Source: Cryomorphaceae bacterium
GTDB taxonomy: Bacteria; Bacteroidota; Bacteroidia; Flavobacteriales_D; Crocinitomicaceae
DNA: 64,000 nucleotides
Assembly (NCBI GenBank): GCA_027485415.1
Contig: JAIXRC010000133.1
Coordinates: forward strand, 25,613 to 89,612
Reading direction: 5' to 3'
Shown here: piece after piece, positions 9,202-17,292 of the stretch
Numbering within the stretch: the first letter of the stretch is position 1
Layout: every line of letters starts with the position of its first letter
Made by a program: the position numbers and the translations under genes
Notes under the pieces: model-generated
The model's database searches: none
What the model was told of the DNA's origin: nothing
What the model saw: only the letters and a program-made list of their open reading frames with translations

Positions 9202-9218
9202 CCAGGACAAGCCATAGA

Positions 9219-10064
9219 ATGACTCAACAAATAACAGCGGTTTCTGCCTTAGCATCCTTCCTTCATAAAGCAAAGTCCCGGGGTCAAACGGTTGGTTTCG
9301 TGCCCACCATGGGGGCCTTGCATGAAGGACACCTTGCAATTGTCCGAAAGGCGCGTCAAGAAAACAACCTCACGGTTGTGAGCATTTATGTGAACGAGCG
9401 CCAGTTCAATAATTCCGAAGATTTTTTAAAATACCCCCGTCATGAAGAAAGCGACCTTTCTCTCTTGCAGGGGGAGGGGGTAGATATCGTTTATTTTCCT
9501 CAAACAGCGGAACTTTTCACGCAGGAGAATTTACCGATTAATTTTTCTTTGAACGGATTGGATGTGCTTCTTGAAGGGGCCTCGCGGCCAGGCCACTTTA
9601 AGGGGGTGGTTGAGGTGGTACACGCGCTCTTTATGCATGTACAGCCCACGAAAGCCTACTTTGGATTGAAGGATTTTCAGCAGGTGGCCGTCCTTCGCAA
9701 AATGGTCAAGGAGCTGCAATTACCGGTGGAATTAGTGGCGGTTCCTACGGTAAGGGCAGAAAACGGCTTGGCCTTAAGCAGCCGTAACCAAAGGCTCAGC
9801 GAAGAGCAACGGCAGGAGGCACTTATCCTGTTTAAGACCTTATGCTTTTTGAAAGAACACTATCAGAAAACACCCCACAATGAGTTGCTAGCTCAAGCCA
9901 AAGCGAATATCCACTCAAGCTCTTTAAAACTGGATTATCTGGAAATCGTAGACCCCGAAACCTTAATTTCATTGAACGAGCATCATCCTCAGGCTTTAGC
10001 TTGTGTTGCTGCCTTTTGCGGGGAGGTGCGTTTAATTGACAATATGCTTTTGATTGCCCAGTGA
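9219..10064 (+). CDS. panC: Pantothenate synthetase
   Basis: The 281-residue enzyme condenses pantoate with beta-alanine using ATP, the last step of pantothenate synthesis. The ATP-binding signature PTMGALHEGHL (HxGH) is near residue 30, FGLKDFQQ around residue 148 and SSRNQRLS around residue 188. One conserved loop is unusual: VNERQFN replaces the common VNPTQFN/VNPMQFN, though the substrate-contacting Gln-Phe-Asn is kept. It is followed by panD 37 bp later, which supplies the beta-alanine, and then by rfaE2. Confidence 0.97.
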   Translation: MTQQITAVSALASFLHKAKSRGQTVGFVPTMGALHEGHLAIVRKARQENNLTVVSIYVNERQFNNSEDFLKYPRHEESDLSLLQGEGVDIVYFPQTAELFTQENLPINFSLNGLDVLLEGASRPGHFKGVVEVVHALFMHVQPTKAYFGLKDFQQVAVLRKMVKELQLPVELVAVPTVRAENGLALSSRNQRLSEEQRQEALILFKTLCFLKEHYQKTPHNELLAQAKANIHSSSLKLDYLEIVDPETLISLNEHHPQALACVAAFCGEVRLIDNMLLIAQ

Positions 10065-10079
10065 ATTAAATTACTTTTG
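10050..10079 (+). promoter_or_regulatory. Promoter for panD-rfaE2 inside the panC 3' end
   Basis: A TTG at 10050-10052 and TACTTTTG at 10072-10079 are separated by 19 bases. This fits the Bacteroidota -33/-7 pattern and would allow panD to be transcribed separately from panC. Confidence 0.6.
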
Positions 10080-10101
10080 CCCTCTATAAACGCAAGGGGA
10101 A

Positions 10102-10455
10102 ATGCAAATCCAAGTATTAAAATCTAAAATTCACCGTGTTACGGTGACCCAAGCCGACTTAAACTACATAGGAAGCATCACTATCGATGAACGACTGATG
10201 AACGCAGCAAATATTTTGGAAGGAGAAAAGGTGCAAGTGGTGAATGTGAACAACGGCGAACGTTTGGAAACGTATGTAATTAAGGGAGAAAAAGACTCCG
10301 GAACGATATGTTTGAACGGTCCTGCTGCTCGCAAAGCGGCCGTAGGCGATATTGTTATTATCATCAGTTACGCCACCATGGATTTTGAAGCGGCGAAAAC
10401 CTTCAAGCCTTTGTTAGTTTTCCCCAAAGAGTCCACCAACTTATTGATGCCGTGA
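10102..10455 (+). CDS. panD: Aspartate 1-decarboxylase proenzyme
   Basis: The 117-residue pyruvoyl-dependent enzyme makes beta-alanine from aspartate for pantothenate synthesis. Self-cleavage occurs between Gly24 and Ser25 (YIGSITID), generating the pyruvoyl cofactor. The motif [20 protein letters not shown] is typical of the small beta-barrel enzyme. It follows panC, and its TGA overlaps the GTG start of rfaE2 by four bases (GTGA). Confidence 0.98.
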   Translation: MQIQVLKSKIHRVTVTQADLNYIGSITIDERLMNAANILEGEKVQVVNVNNGERLETYVIKGEKDSGTICLNGPAARKAAVGDIVIIISYATMDFEAAKTFKPLLVFPKESTNLLMP

Positions 10456-10961
10456 AACGTTTAGAATACGTACAGTCTAAAATTATTTCCATTGCTCAGG
10501 CCGCTCAAATGGCAGAAATCTACCGTTTAAGCCAACAAAAAGTGGTGTTTACCAACGGGTGTTTTGATTTGTTGCATTTAGGCCATATAACCTATTTAGC
10601 TCAAGCAGCAGGTTTGGGAAATAAATTGTTCGTAGCGGTCAACGACGATTCGTCTGTTCGTAGCCTCGCTAAAGGGGCAAATCGACCGATTAACCCTGAA
10701 TTCGCTCGGGCAATGGTGTTGGCTTCTTTAGGATTTGTGAATCACGTGCTGGTGTTTTCGGAGCCCACCCCTCTCAAGGCGATTGAGGCGATTAAACCAG
10801 ATTTCATCGTTAAAGGCGCAGATTACGACGCTTCTGTGAATGATGAGTCCGACAAACGGTATATTGTTGGTAAAAACGAGGCGGTGGCTTGGGGGGGAAT
10901 TACGCAAACCATTGCAATGGTGGAAGGATATTCAACGACTCTATTGCTTTCGAAGGGCTAG
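10452..10961 (+). CDS. rfaE2: D-glycero-beta-D-manno-heptose 1-phosphate adenylyltransferase (stand-alone RfaE domain II)
   Basis: This 169-residue cytidylyltransferase-fold protein starts at a GTG overlapping the panD stop. The nucleotidyltransferase signature [17 protein letters not shown], with its HxGH, and the late STTLLL motif ([11 protein letters not shown]) match the adenylyltransferase half of bifunctional HldE. It would activate heptose-1-phosphate for LPS inner-core synthesis. Substrate specificity is inferred from the family. Its 3' end overlaps the convergent lycopene cyclase gene by 21 bases. Confidence 0.9.
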   Translation: MKRLEYVQSKIISIAQAAQMAEIYRLSQQKVVFTNGCFDLLHLGHITYLAQAAGLGNKLFVAVNDDSSVRSLAKGANRPINPEFARAMVLASLGFVNHVLVFSEPTPLKAIEAIKPDFIVKGADYDASVNDESDKRYIVGKNEAVAWGGITQTIAMVEGYSTTLLLSKG

Positions 10962-11633
10962 ACGTTCACGTTGAAATTCGAAAAGCAGAACAAAGCCAAG
11001 TAGTAAATCAAAATTGTAAAACAGGTCTTCTACCGGTATCGTGATCATACGCCAGCCTGAGAATTCTTGTTCGTTGTACCATACCACGGGATTTTCCGTA
11101 GCTGCTCCTGTGAGCAGGCCATTCACCACCAAAAATGGAATCAAACAGATGAGGTAGGTCACCACAAATTGACTTAACCAGTTGGGGGAAAGAAGCACCA
11201 AGGCGAATGTAAACAACAAGGAAGAGGTTACGGCGGTGTAGGGATACAATCCCATGGGGGTTTTAATCAATAAGATTAGTCCCAATAGACCGAAAAGCAA
11301 GAAAAATATCCGATTGAAGAGGGGGTTATTTGTTGGGCTAAAATAAGCACCAACGACCTCGTAAATAAAAATGCAATTGTAGGGAACAACAACGAAGAAT
11401 AACACTTCTTCCAGGGGCAGCTTACCAAGATAACTTCCAGAAACATACTCTGGATTAAACCCCCAAACCCCTTTGATGGTAAACCATTGGTCCCACACTA
11501 AAAACAATCCAGAAACGAGGATAAAGGGGATAATTAATCGGGGAATGTTCTTATAGTAGGCTACCTTTTTATCAAAGCTGAGGCATAGGGGACCCAAAAA
11601 AGAAAAAAGGAGGATGTACCCGTAATAACTCAT
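10941..11633 (-). CDS. crtY: Lycopene beta-cyclase, fused CrtYc-CrtYd type
   Basis: The start MSYYGYILLFSFLGPL at 11633 is chosen because it overlaps the crtZ stop by four bases; the longer track ORF extends into crtZ. The 230-residue membrane protein has about seven helices. It carries two copies of the PxE(E/D) motif of heterodimeric-type cyclases, LPLEEVLFF in the first half and IPVEDLFYN in the second, showing the c and d units are fused. It cyclises lycopene ends to beta-ionone rings. It is the last gene of the hemL-SDR-cruF-crtZ-crtY unit. Confidence 0.92.
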   Translation of the reverse strand: MSYYGYILLFSFLGPLCLSFDKKVAYYKNIPRLIIPFILVSGLFLVWDQWFTIKGVWGFNPEYVSGSYLGKLPLEEVLFFVVVPYNCIFIYEVVGAYFSPTNNPLFNRIFFLLFGLLGLILLIKTPMGLYPYTAVTSSLLFTFALVLLSPNWLSQFVVTYLICLIPFLVVNGLLTGAATENPVVWYNEQEFSGWRMITIPVEDLFYNFDLLLGFVLLFEFQRERLALRKQ

Positions 11634-12109
11634 GCTTTGGTTTTTTGCGCTAACCAAGCCCTTTTCGCTTCGCGGTAAAAACGCGGCGGAACGAGCAGCA
11701 TGCCAAAACAAGCCCCCTCTTCTTTATCCTGGTTTTTATGATGCACCTTGTGCGCTTTGGGAATGGCATAGAAATAGGGGTGGTCTACATCGCGTAAAAA
11801 TTTATACCGGCGATGAATGTAAACGTCGTGGATCAGGAAATAGGCAATACCGTACAAGGCAATACCGAATCCCATCCATACGGTAGGGTAAAAATCATAC
11901 ATCATTCCCAGCATGATTCCTAACCAAGAAGGGACGGCATAAATCAGAAAAAAAATGTCGTTTTTTTCAAAAAAACCAGCCTCCACTTGATGGTGGTCAC
12001 GGTGGAAATACCACATAAAACCGTGCATAACAAATTTATGGGTAAACCATGCCATGAATTCCATCCCGAAGAATGTTGCAATTAAAAGTAAAGGACCCCA
12101 CCAAGCCAT
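11630..12109 (-). CDS. crtZ: Beta-carotene 3-hydroxylase
   Basis: The 159-residue membrane di-iron enzyme hydroxylates beta-ionone rings, making beta-cryptoxanthin and zeaxanthin. All histidine boxes are present: HKFVMH near residue 24, HRDHH near residue 36, HDVYIHRR near residue 94 and HKVHH near residue 120. Four hydrophobic segments surround them. Length is normal. It follows the cruF-like gene by 1 bp and overlaps the cyclase gene by 4 bp, so the pigment enzymes are co-expressed. Confidence 0.96.
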   Translation of the reverse strand: MAWWGPLLLIATFFGMEFMAWFTHKFVMHGFMWYFHRDHHQVEAGFFEKNDIFFLIYAVPSWLGIMLGMMYDFYPTVWMGFGIALYGIAYFLIHDVYIHRRYKFLRDVDHPYFYAIPKAHKVHHKNQDKEEGACFGMLLVPPRFYREAKRAWLAQKTKA

Positions 12110-12110
12110 A

Positions 12111-12728
12111 TTAGAAAAAGAATTGAATTACAAAAAACAAAACAAGTAAAAGTAACAAAGTCCACGAAGTATTGTTTGGTTTAGCTTTGGAAATTCCAAC
12201 GTTGATTCCCTGTGCCAATAATGCTACAAGAAACCAACAAACATAATTGTAAAGAGGTATTTTTCCGTCCTTCCAGTACCAATAACCGTTTTCCACAGCA
12301 ACGGGCTCCATAACATAGTCGAGGCCGGTCATTAGTAAGGACGCAACCACGACGATCGCCCAACGGTTCTTGAGCATTGATGCCGCTGCTGCTCCAGTTG
12401 CCAAGGTTAGCATGGCCCAGTTTATACCGATGATCAAGGGTACCCCAGCAAGTTTTGGCCCTAAATTCGAACCGTAATGGTAGACCCCAAACAACCACCC
12501 TTTTTGAACACCAACCCATTCTGCGGTAAACCCGAGGAGAAAGACCAAAATGGCAACCCATACCACAGGGCTTTTCCATCGGTAGGAGTTCATTAAAATT
12601 AAAAACGACAACAATAAGGTATAGGGGCTCAATGGAAGCACCACATTCCGCAAGTCGTTGACCATCAGCGAGACGATTCCTACCCCATAGAGGATCAGCA
12701 ATAGAAAAATGCCCGTTCGTTCCCTCAT
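12111..12728 (-). CDS. cruF: Carotenoid biosynthesis membrane protein, CruF-like (DUF422)
   Basis: The 205-residue protein has about seven membrane helices. It carries the DUF422 hallmark MEPVAVENGYWYWKDGKIPLYNY and the segment FGVYHYGSNLGPKLAGVPLIIG. Relatives are carotenoid 1',2'-hydratases (CruF, or bisanhydrobacterioruberin hydratase), which hydrate the acyclic end in myxol- and saproxanthin-type pigments. Beside one cyclase and one hydroxylase this would suit a monocyclic xanthophyll. The family is fairly secure, but the exact reaction is inferred from context. Confidence 0.82.
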   Translation of the reverse strand: MRERTGIFLLLILYGVGIVSLMVNDLRNVVLPLSPYTLLLSFLILMNSYRWKSPVVWVAILVFLLGFTAEWVGVQKGWLFGVYHYGSNLGPKLAGVPLIIGINWAMLTLATGAAAASMLKNRWAIVVVASLLMTGLDYVMEPVAVENGYWYWKDGKIPLYNYVCWFLVALLAQGINVGISKAKPNNTSWTLLLLLVLFFVIQFFF

Positions 12729-13744
12729 GTTATTATTCTGCCTTTAATCGCGTTATCAATGCTCTGTTCCAGGGTATAAAAGGAATTGGGAAGTAAGCTT
12801 TTTAATTTCATTGGGTTATAAACCCTTGTGGAATAAGCCGCACGCGTCGATTCAATGGTCATGCCTTTTCGTTTACCGCGTAGCAATGACCAAGTTTCCA
12901 AGGCGTAGGAAAGCGGCAGGGCGATCCAGTAAGGAGCATATATTTTTGGGTCTCGTTTGCCCATTTTTTGACAGATTAAAGTAAACAACGTTTTGAAATC
13001 CTGATTGCTTCCGGTACAAAGGAACTTTTCAGCACAGTATGGGTTTTGCATTAAAAACACCATGGAAGCAGCAACATCCCGCGCATCTACGATAGCGTTA
13101 GCACCGCTGGAATAAAATGGCATACCTTTTTGAGCAACTCTGAACAGCTCCATGGAGCCTTCCTCCCATTTTCCAGCACCGATCACGGTACAAGGATTGA
13201 TTATTACGGCATTCAAACCTTCCTCAATGCCTCTCCAAACCTCTTTTTCTGCCCCAAATTTAGAGACCGAATAACCGCTATTTTTATCGGTGGCTTTCCA
13301 CGAACAGTTTTCATCGATCATTCCTCCAGGATTCTTTCCCAAGGCTGCGGTAGAACTCACATAACACAATTTAAGCCCGGGCACCTGAAGACAGGCATTC
13401 ACCACATTGGCCGTTCCTTGCCGGTTAAATTCAATGCAGCGATAAAAATCGATGCGGTGGAAGGAAACTAGTGCAGCACAATGATATACCTCTTTGGCTT
13501 TAGATACTACTTCTTGGATTCCGTCAATGTCAAGAATGTCCAAATCCACCCATTCAATGTTTCGGTACCATAGAGCACCGCACTCAGCATGGTAATAGGT
13601 AAAAAGTTTTTCAACCGTGGCGTGGTTTTTTGAATTCCTTGCGGTCGCAGTTACGGGACCTTTTTGGGCGAGCAGATACAGTAAATGACTTCCCACAAGT
13701 CCAGTTCCTCCAAGTACGACGGGCTTATTGCTGTGCTCCTGCAT
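12725..13744 (-). CDS. NAD-dependent epimerase/dehydratase (extended SDR, 3-beta-HSD-like)
   Basis: The 339-residue protein has an N-terminal Rossmann nucleotide site (VLGGTGLVGSHLLYLL) and a YxxxK catalytic pair (GYSVSKFGAE) in the extended SDR layout. It also has the segment VDARDVAASMVFLM common in 3-beta-HSD-like members. It overlaps hemL by 20 bp upstream and cruF by 4 bp downstream. A role in carotenoid tailoring or a sugar/terpenoid oxidation is possible from context, but the substrate cannot be read from the sequence. Confidence 0.88.
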   Translation of the reverse strand: MQEHSNKPVVLGGTGLVGSHLLYLLAQKGPVTATARNSKNHATVEKLFTYYHAECGALWYRNIEWVDLDILDIDGIQEVVSKAKEVYHCAALVSFHRIDFYRCIEFNRQGTANVVNACLQVPGLKLCYVSSTAALGKNPGGMIDENCSWKATDKNSGYSVSKFGAEKEVWRGIEEGLNAVIINPCTVIGAGKWEEGSMELFRVAQKGMPFYSSGANAIVDARDVAASMVFLMQNPYCAEKFLCTGSNQDFKTLFTLICQKMGKRDPKIYAPYWIALPLSYALETWSLLRGKRKGMTIESTRAAYSTRVYNPMKLKSLLPNSFYTLEQSIDNAIKGRIIT

Positions 13745-15035
13745 AAACGTGGTCTAGTCCATGGCAAAACACCTGTGCCGCATGGGTCAGTTCCTCAACG
13801 GTATGCGCAGAAGAGACGAATCCCACCTCGTATCCACTCGGCCCCAAATAAACACCACGGTGAAGCAGGTAATCGTGTAAACGGTTAAAAGCGCTCATGT
13901 CGGGGTCTATTTCATCGGCGCGATGGATGGATTTTTTTCCGTTAAACGACAACCAAAAGATGGAGGCTAATGAAACGAGTTCAAAAGGATACCCTTTCAC
14001 CTTGGCATAGGAATTAATTCGTTCAACAAAACCTCGAGTTTTTGCCTCCATTTCCCGATAAAAATCAGGGGCCATGCACAATTCTAACTGGGCAATTCCT
14101 GCCGCCATAGCTACAGGGTTGCCCGAAAGTGTACCTGCTTGGTATACAGGCCCGTCGGGGGAAACGCAGGCCATTATTTCGCTCGAGGCACCGTAGGCGC
14201 CTACCGGCAGGCCTCCGCCAATGATTTTTCCGTACGTTACGATATCGGGCTGAATGCCATACAGCTCTACTGCGCCGCCAAAAGCCACTCGAAACCCGGA
14301 TATTACTTCGTCGAAGATTAATAAGACCTTATGTTTCCAACATAGTGAACGCAAGCATTGCAGGAAAGAAAGGTCTTGCAGCAATAAACCGTTGTTTGCC
14401 GGAACCGGCTCTATGATTACGGCCGCCAATTCATTGCTATAGGTGTTGAAAGTTTGTTCGAGGAGTGCTATATCGTTGAGCGGCACAACAAGGGTTTCTT
14501 GGGCTATTGTATCTGGGACTCCCGCACTGGATGAGGTTCCCAAGGTTACCAAACCGCTTCCCGCTTTTACCAAAAGGGAATCCACGTGACCGTGGTAACA
14601 CCCTTCGAATTTTAGGATCTTTGCTTTTTGGGTATAGCCCCTGGCCAACCGTAAGGCCGACATTACTGCCTCTGTACCCGAGCTCACAAAACGCATCTTC
14701 TCCAGGTGGGGTAAGCGCGACTTGAGCAACAGAGCGAGTTCATTTTCGAGGCGGGTAGGCGCACCGAAACTTGATCCGTTTTTTAAGGAGTTAATAATTT
14801 TTTCTTCAACGTAAGGATGGGCATGACCGTGAATTAGCGGCCCCCAAGAATTGCAAAAATCCAGGAATTCGTTCCCGTCCTCGTCCCACACACGGGAACC
14901 CTTTCCTCGAGCAAAAAATAAAGGCGTTCCCCCCACCCCTTTGAACGCTCTTACGGGAGAATTCACCCCGCCAGGAAACAGTCTTAAGGCCTCTTGGTAA
15001 TGACGTGCAGACTGCGATCGGTTAAGTTGGCCCAT
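13725..15035 (-). CDS. hemL: Glutamate-1-semialdehyde 2,1-aminomutase
   Basis: The 436-residue PLP enzyme converts glutamate-1-semialdehyde to 5-aminolevulinate for heme and other tetrapyrroles. Family features are LFPGGVNSPVRAFKGVGG at the N-terminus, the PLP-phosphate loop (SSGTEAVMSALRLARG), IFDEVISGFR, and the PLP-binding lysine in TYGKIIGGGLPVGAYG. It is the first gene of a run whose other members make carotenoids, with a 20-bp overlap into the SDR gene. This is unusual company for a heme gene. The divergent kynU start is 40 bp away. Confidence 0.97.
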   Translation of the reverse strand: MGQLNRSQSARHYQEALRLFPGGVNSPVRAFKGVGGTPLFFARGKGSRVWDEDGNEFLDFCNSWGPLIHGHAHPYVEEKIINSLKNGSSFGAPTRLENELALLLKSRLPHLEKMRFVSSGTEAVMSALRLARGYTQKAKILKFEGCYHGHVDSLLVKAGSGLVTLGTSSSAGVPDTIAQETLVVPLNDIALLEQTFNTYSNELAAVIIEPVPANNGLLLQDLSFLQCLRSLCWKHKVLLIFDEVISGFRVAFGGAVELYGIQPDIVTYGKIIGGGLPVGAYGASSEIMACVSPDGPVYQAGTLSGNPVAMAAGIAQLELCMAPDFYREMEAKTRGFVERINSYAKVKGYPFELVSLASIFWLSFNGKKSIHRADEIDPDMSAFNRLHDYLLHRGVYLGPSGYEVGFVSSAHTVEELTHAAQVFCHGLDHVYAGAQQ

Positions 15036-15042
15036 TGTTCCT

Positions 15043-15050
15043 TATCTTTG
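15043..15050 (+). promoter_or_regulatory. -7 element for kynU
   Basis: TATCTTTG (TAnnTTTG) ends 25 bases before the kynU ATG. It lies face-to-face with the hemL -7 element. Confidence 0.6.
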
Positions 15051-15053
15051 GGG

Positions 15054-15061
15054 CAAAAATA
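15054..15061 (-). promoter_or_regulatory. -7 element for the hemL-carotenoid operon
   Basis: The minus strand reads TATTTTTG, ending 18 bases before the hemL ATG. It lies downstream of the kynU -7 element, so the two promoters overlap head-on. Confidence 0.55.
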
Positions 15062-15075
15062 CGAAACAGAAGCGG

Positions 15076-16350
15076 ATGAACTTTGAAAACTCCTTAGAAT
15101 TTGCAAAAGCATTGGACCACCAAGACCCCTTAAAGGCTTACCGAGAATCCTTTTTAATTCCAACGTTCGGTAAGGAAAACGCGGTTTATTTCACCGGCAA
15201 TTCCCTCGGCCTTCAACCAAAGAACACGCAAAAATACCTGTTAGAAGAGCTAGATGACTGGGCAAATTTGGGGGTAGAAGGACATTTTGTGGCCCGTCGA
15301 CCTTGGTTTTCTTACCACGAACTTTTAACGGAAAAAACGGCTCGTGTTGTTGGTGCTCTTCCGATAGAGGTTTGCACAACCCACAGCCTAACCACTAACC
15401 TGCATTTATTGATGAGTTCCTTTTACCGCCCACAAGGAAAACGAACCAAAATTTTGTGCGAGGCTAAAGCATTTCCCAGCGATCAATACGCCTTAGAAAG
15501 CCAAATAGCCTTACATGGCTTGCCCGCTTCGGATTTAGTCATGGTAGGCCCTCGCGAGGGGGAGCACCTGATTCGAGAGGAAGACATTTACGCTACAATC
15601 GACGCATTAGGAGATGAATTAGCCATGGTGCTTTGGGGAGGAGTTAATTATTACACGGGCCAATATTTTGATCTTCAGCAAATCACCATGAAAGGACATC
15701 AAGTGGGCGCCATTGTTGGTTTTGATTTAGCGCATGCAGCCGGGAATGTCAATTTACACCTGCACGACTGGGGTCCCGACTTCGCGGCATGGTGTGGTTA
15801 TAAGTATTTAAATTCTTCCCCCGGAGGAGTTTCGGGTTTCTTTGTGCATGAGCGGCATGCTTACCGCAAAGACCTTATACGGAATGCGGGATGGTGGGGA
15901 CATAACAAGGAAAGCCGGTTCAAAATGGAACCGGGTTTTGATCCTTTACCTGGTGCTGAAGGATGGCAGTTGAGCAATGCCCCCGTTCTTGGAATGGCGG
16001 CTCATTTGGCATCGCTGGAAATCTTTGATGCTGCCGGAATGGAGGCGATAGGAAAGAAAAGAGACCTGTTAACCGCGTATTTATGGTTTGTGACGGAGGA
16101 GGTTTCCAAAAGAAAATCACCCAACGGAGTTCTTGAAATCATAACGCCCAATGTCCCTAAGCAAAGAGGCGCTCAACTTTCCATATTGCTTTCAACCCAA
16201 GGAAAGGAATGTTTTAACCGCCTAACAGACCTTGGCGTTATCGCTGATTGGAGGGAGCCCAATGTAATCCGCGTAGCTCCTGCTCCACTTTACAATCGTT
16301 TTGAAGACGTGTATTGGTTCGGTCAACACCTTTTCAAGGCCCTGCAATAG
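15076..16350 (+). CDS. kynU: Kynureninase
   Basis: The 424-residue PLP enzyme cleaves kynurenine to anthranilate and alanine (or 3-hydroxykynurenine to 3-hydroxyanthranilate). Signatures are YFTGNSLGLQPKNT near the N-terminus, GFDLAHAAGNVNLHLHDWG before the active site, and the PLP lysine in WCGYKYLNSSPGG. The downstream GWWGHN motif is also typical. No other kynurenine-pathway gene is in the window. Its last 28 bases overlap the convergent purN gene. Confidence 0.97.
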   Translation: MNFENSLEFAKALDHQDPLKAYRESFLIPTFGKENAVYFTGNSLGLQPKNTQKYLLEELDDWANLGVEGHFVARRPWFSYHELLTEKTARVVGALPIEVCTTHSLTTNLHLLMSSFYRPQGKRTKILCEAKAFPSDQYALESQIALHGLPASDLVMVGPREGEHLIREEDIYATIDALGDELAMVLWGGVNYYTGQYFDLQQITMKGHQVGAIVGFDLAHAAGNVNLHLHDWGPDFAAWCGYKYLNSSPGGVSGFFVHERHAYRKDLIRNAGWWGHNKESRFKMEPGFDPLPGAEGWQLSNAPVLGMAAHLASLEIFDAAGMEAIGKKRDLLTAYLWFVTEEVSKRKSPNGVLEIITPNVPKQRGAQLSILLSTQGKECFNRLTDLGVIADWREPNVIRVAPAPLYNRFEDVYWFGQHLFKALQ

Positions 16351-16901
16351 GCGAAAACAACTTCTGGAAAATGTTGCATTTCTAAGCTTCGGATTTTTTG
16401 TTCTAACGATTCTGGCGTGTCCTTGGGAAGAACAGAACAGGAAAATTGCGCTAAAATTTTTCCTTCATCGTAGGCTTCATTTACCACATGAACGGTAATA
16501 CCACTTTCAGTTTCTTGGTTTTCGATCACCTTCCGGTGCACATGCTTTCCGTACATGCCTTTTCCCCCATATTTTGGCAACAAGGAGGGGTGAAGGTTAA
16601 GGATGCGATCGGGGAAAACAGCAATAACATCGGGAGTGATTTTTCTTAAAAAACCGGCAAGCACAACCAATGCAGCGTTATAACCCGTTATTATTTGCAT
16701 CGCTTTGGCGCTGTCCCAAGGGTCAAGGCATTCAAAAGCAACCTCAGCATTAGAACAGTACACGTTTAAATCAGCATTTAATTGGCTTGACAAAACCAAT
16801 GCTACCTGCACATCCTTCTCCTTCAACGATTGTTGAATTAAATTTATGGCATTGCTGCCTTTACCGGAAACGAGAATAGCTATGCGCGTTGGGCCTTCCA
16901 C
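16323..16901 (-). CDS. purN: Phosphoribosylglycinamide formyltransferase
   Basis: The 192-residue enzyme transfers a formyl group from 10-formyl-THF to GAR in purine synthesis. The N-terminal loop ILVSGKGSNAINLIQ binds the GAR phosphate. NLHPSLLPKYGGKGMYG carries the catalytic Asn and His, and VNEAYDEGKIL carries the catalytic Asp. Length is typical of the GART class. The start faces acpP across 133 bp. Its 3' end overlaps kynU by 28 bases, leaving no space for a terminator. Confidence 0.96.
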   Translation of the reverse strand: MEGPTRIAILVSGKGSNAINLIQQSLKEKDVQVALVLSSQLNADLNVYCSNAEVAFECLDPWDSAKAMQIITGYNAALVVLAGFLRKITPDVIAVFPDRILNLHPSLLPKYGGKGMYGKHVHRKVIENQETESGITVHVVNEAYDEGKILAQFSCSVLPKDTPESLEQKIRSLEMQHFPEVVFAYCRALKRC

Positions 16902-17034
16902 ACTTCAAAATTAGGAAATACTGACCGTTTAGCAGGAAATTAGTTTTCAAGACACAATAAAAAAGAGCGAATAATTTTGATTTTATCGAGTTTGTTTTTT
17001 TCTTTGCAGGCTTAAACCTTTAAATAAAAGTAAG

Positions 17035-17271
17035 ATGTCTGAAATTAAAAGTAAAGTAATCGCAATCATTGTGGATAAATTGAATGTTGAAGAGGCAGAA
17101 GTAACTGATACAGCAAGCTTCACCAATGATTTAGGCGCGGACTCTTTAGATACCGTAGAATTAATCATGGAATTTGAAAAACAATTTGGTATTTCTATTC
17201 CAGATGATAAGGCTGAAACCATTCAAACCGTTGGTGATGCCGTTGCTTACATCGAAGAAAACGCGAAATAG
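17035..17271 (+). CDS. acpP: Acyl carrier protein
   Basis: The 78-residue acidic protein carries growing acyl chains on a 4'-phosphopantetheine arm attached to Ser37 in [12 protein letters not shown]. The four-helix layout and length are standard. It is followed 21 bp later by fabF and then by rnc, a common Bacteroidota order. The upstream sequence holds a partial -7 match (TTTCTTTG near 16999) rather than a full TAnnTTTG. Confidence 0.99.
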   Translation: MSEIKSKVIAIIVDKLNVEEAEVTDTASFTNDLGADSLDTVELIMEFEKQFGISIPDDKAETIQTVGDAVAYIEENAK

Positions 17272-17292
17272 TAATTTTTTTATTAGCTACCA

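Noticed and set aside
9127-9339. N-terminal extension of the glycogen synthase ORF
   Set aside because: It overlaps panC and both promoters; MEKKRVLFVSQE at 9126 is the family start.
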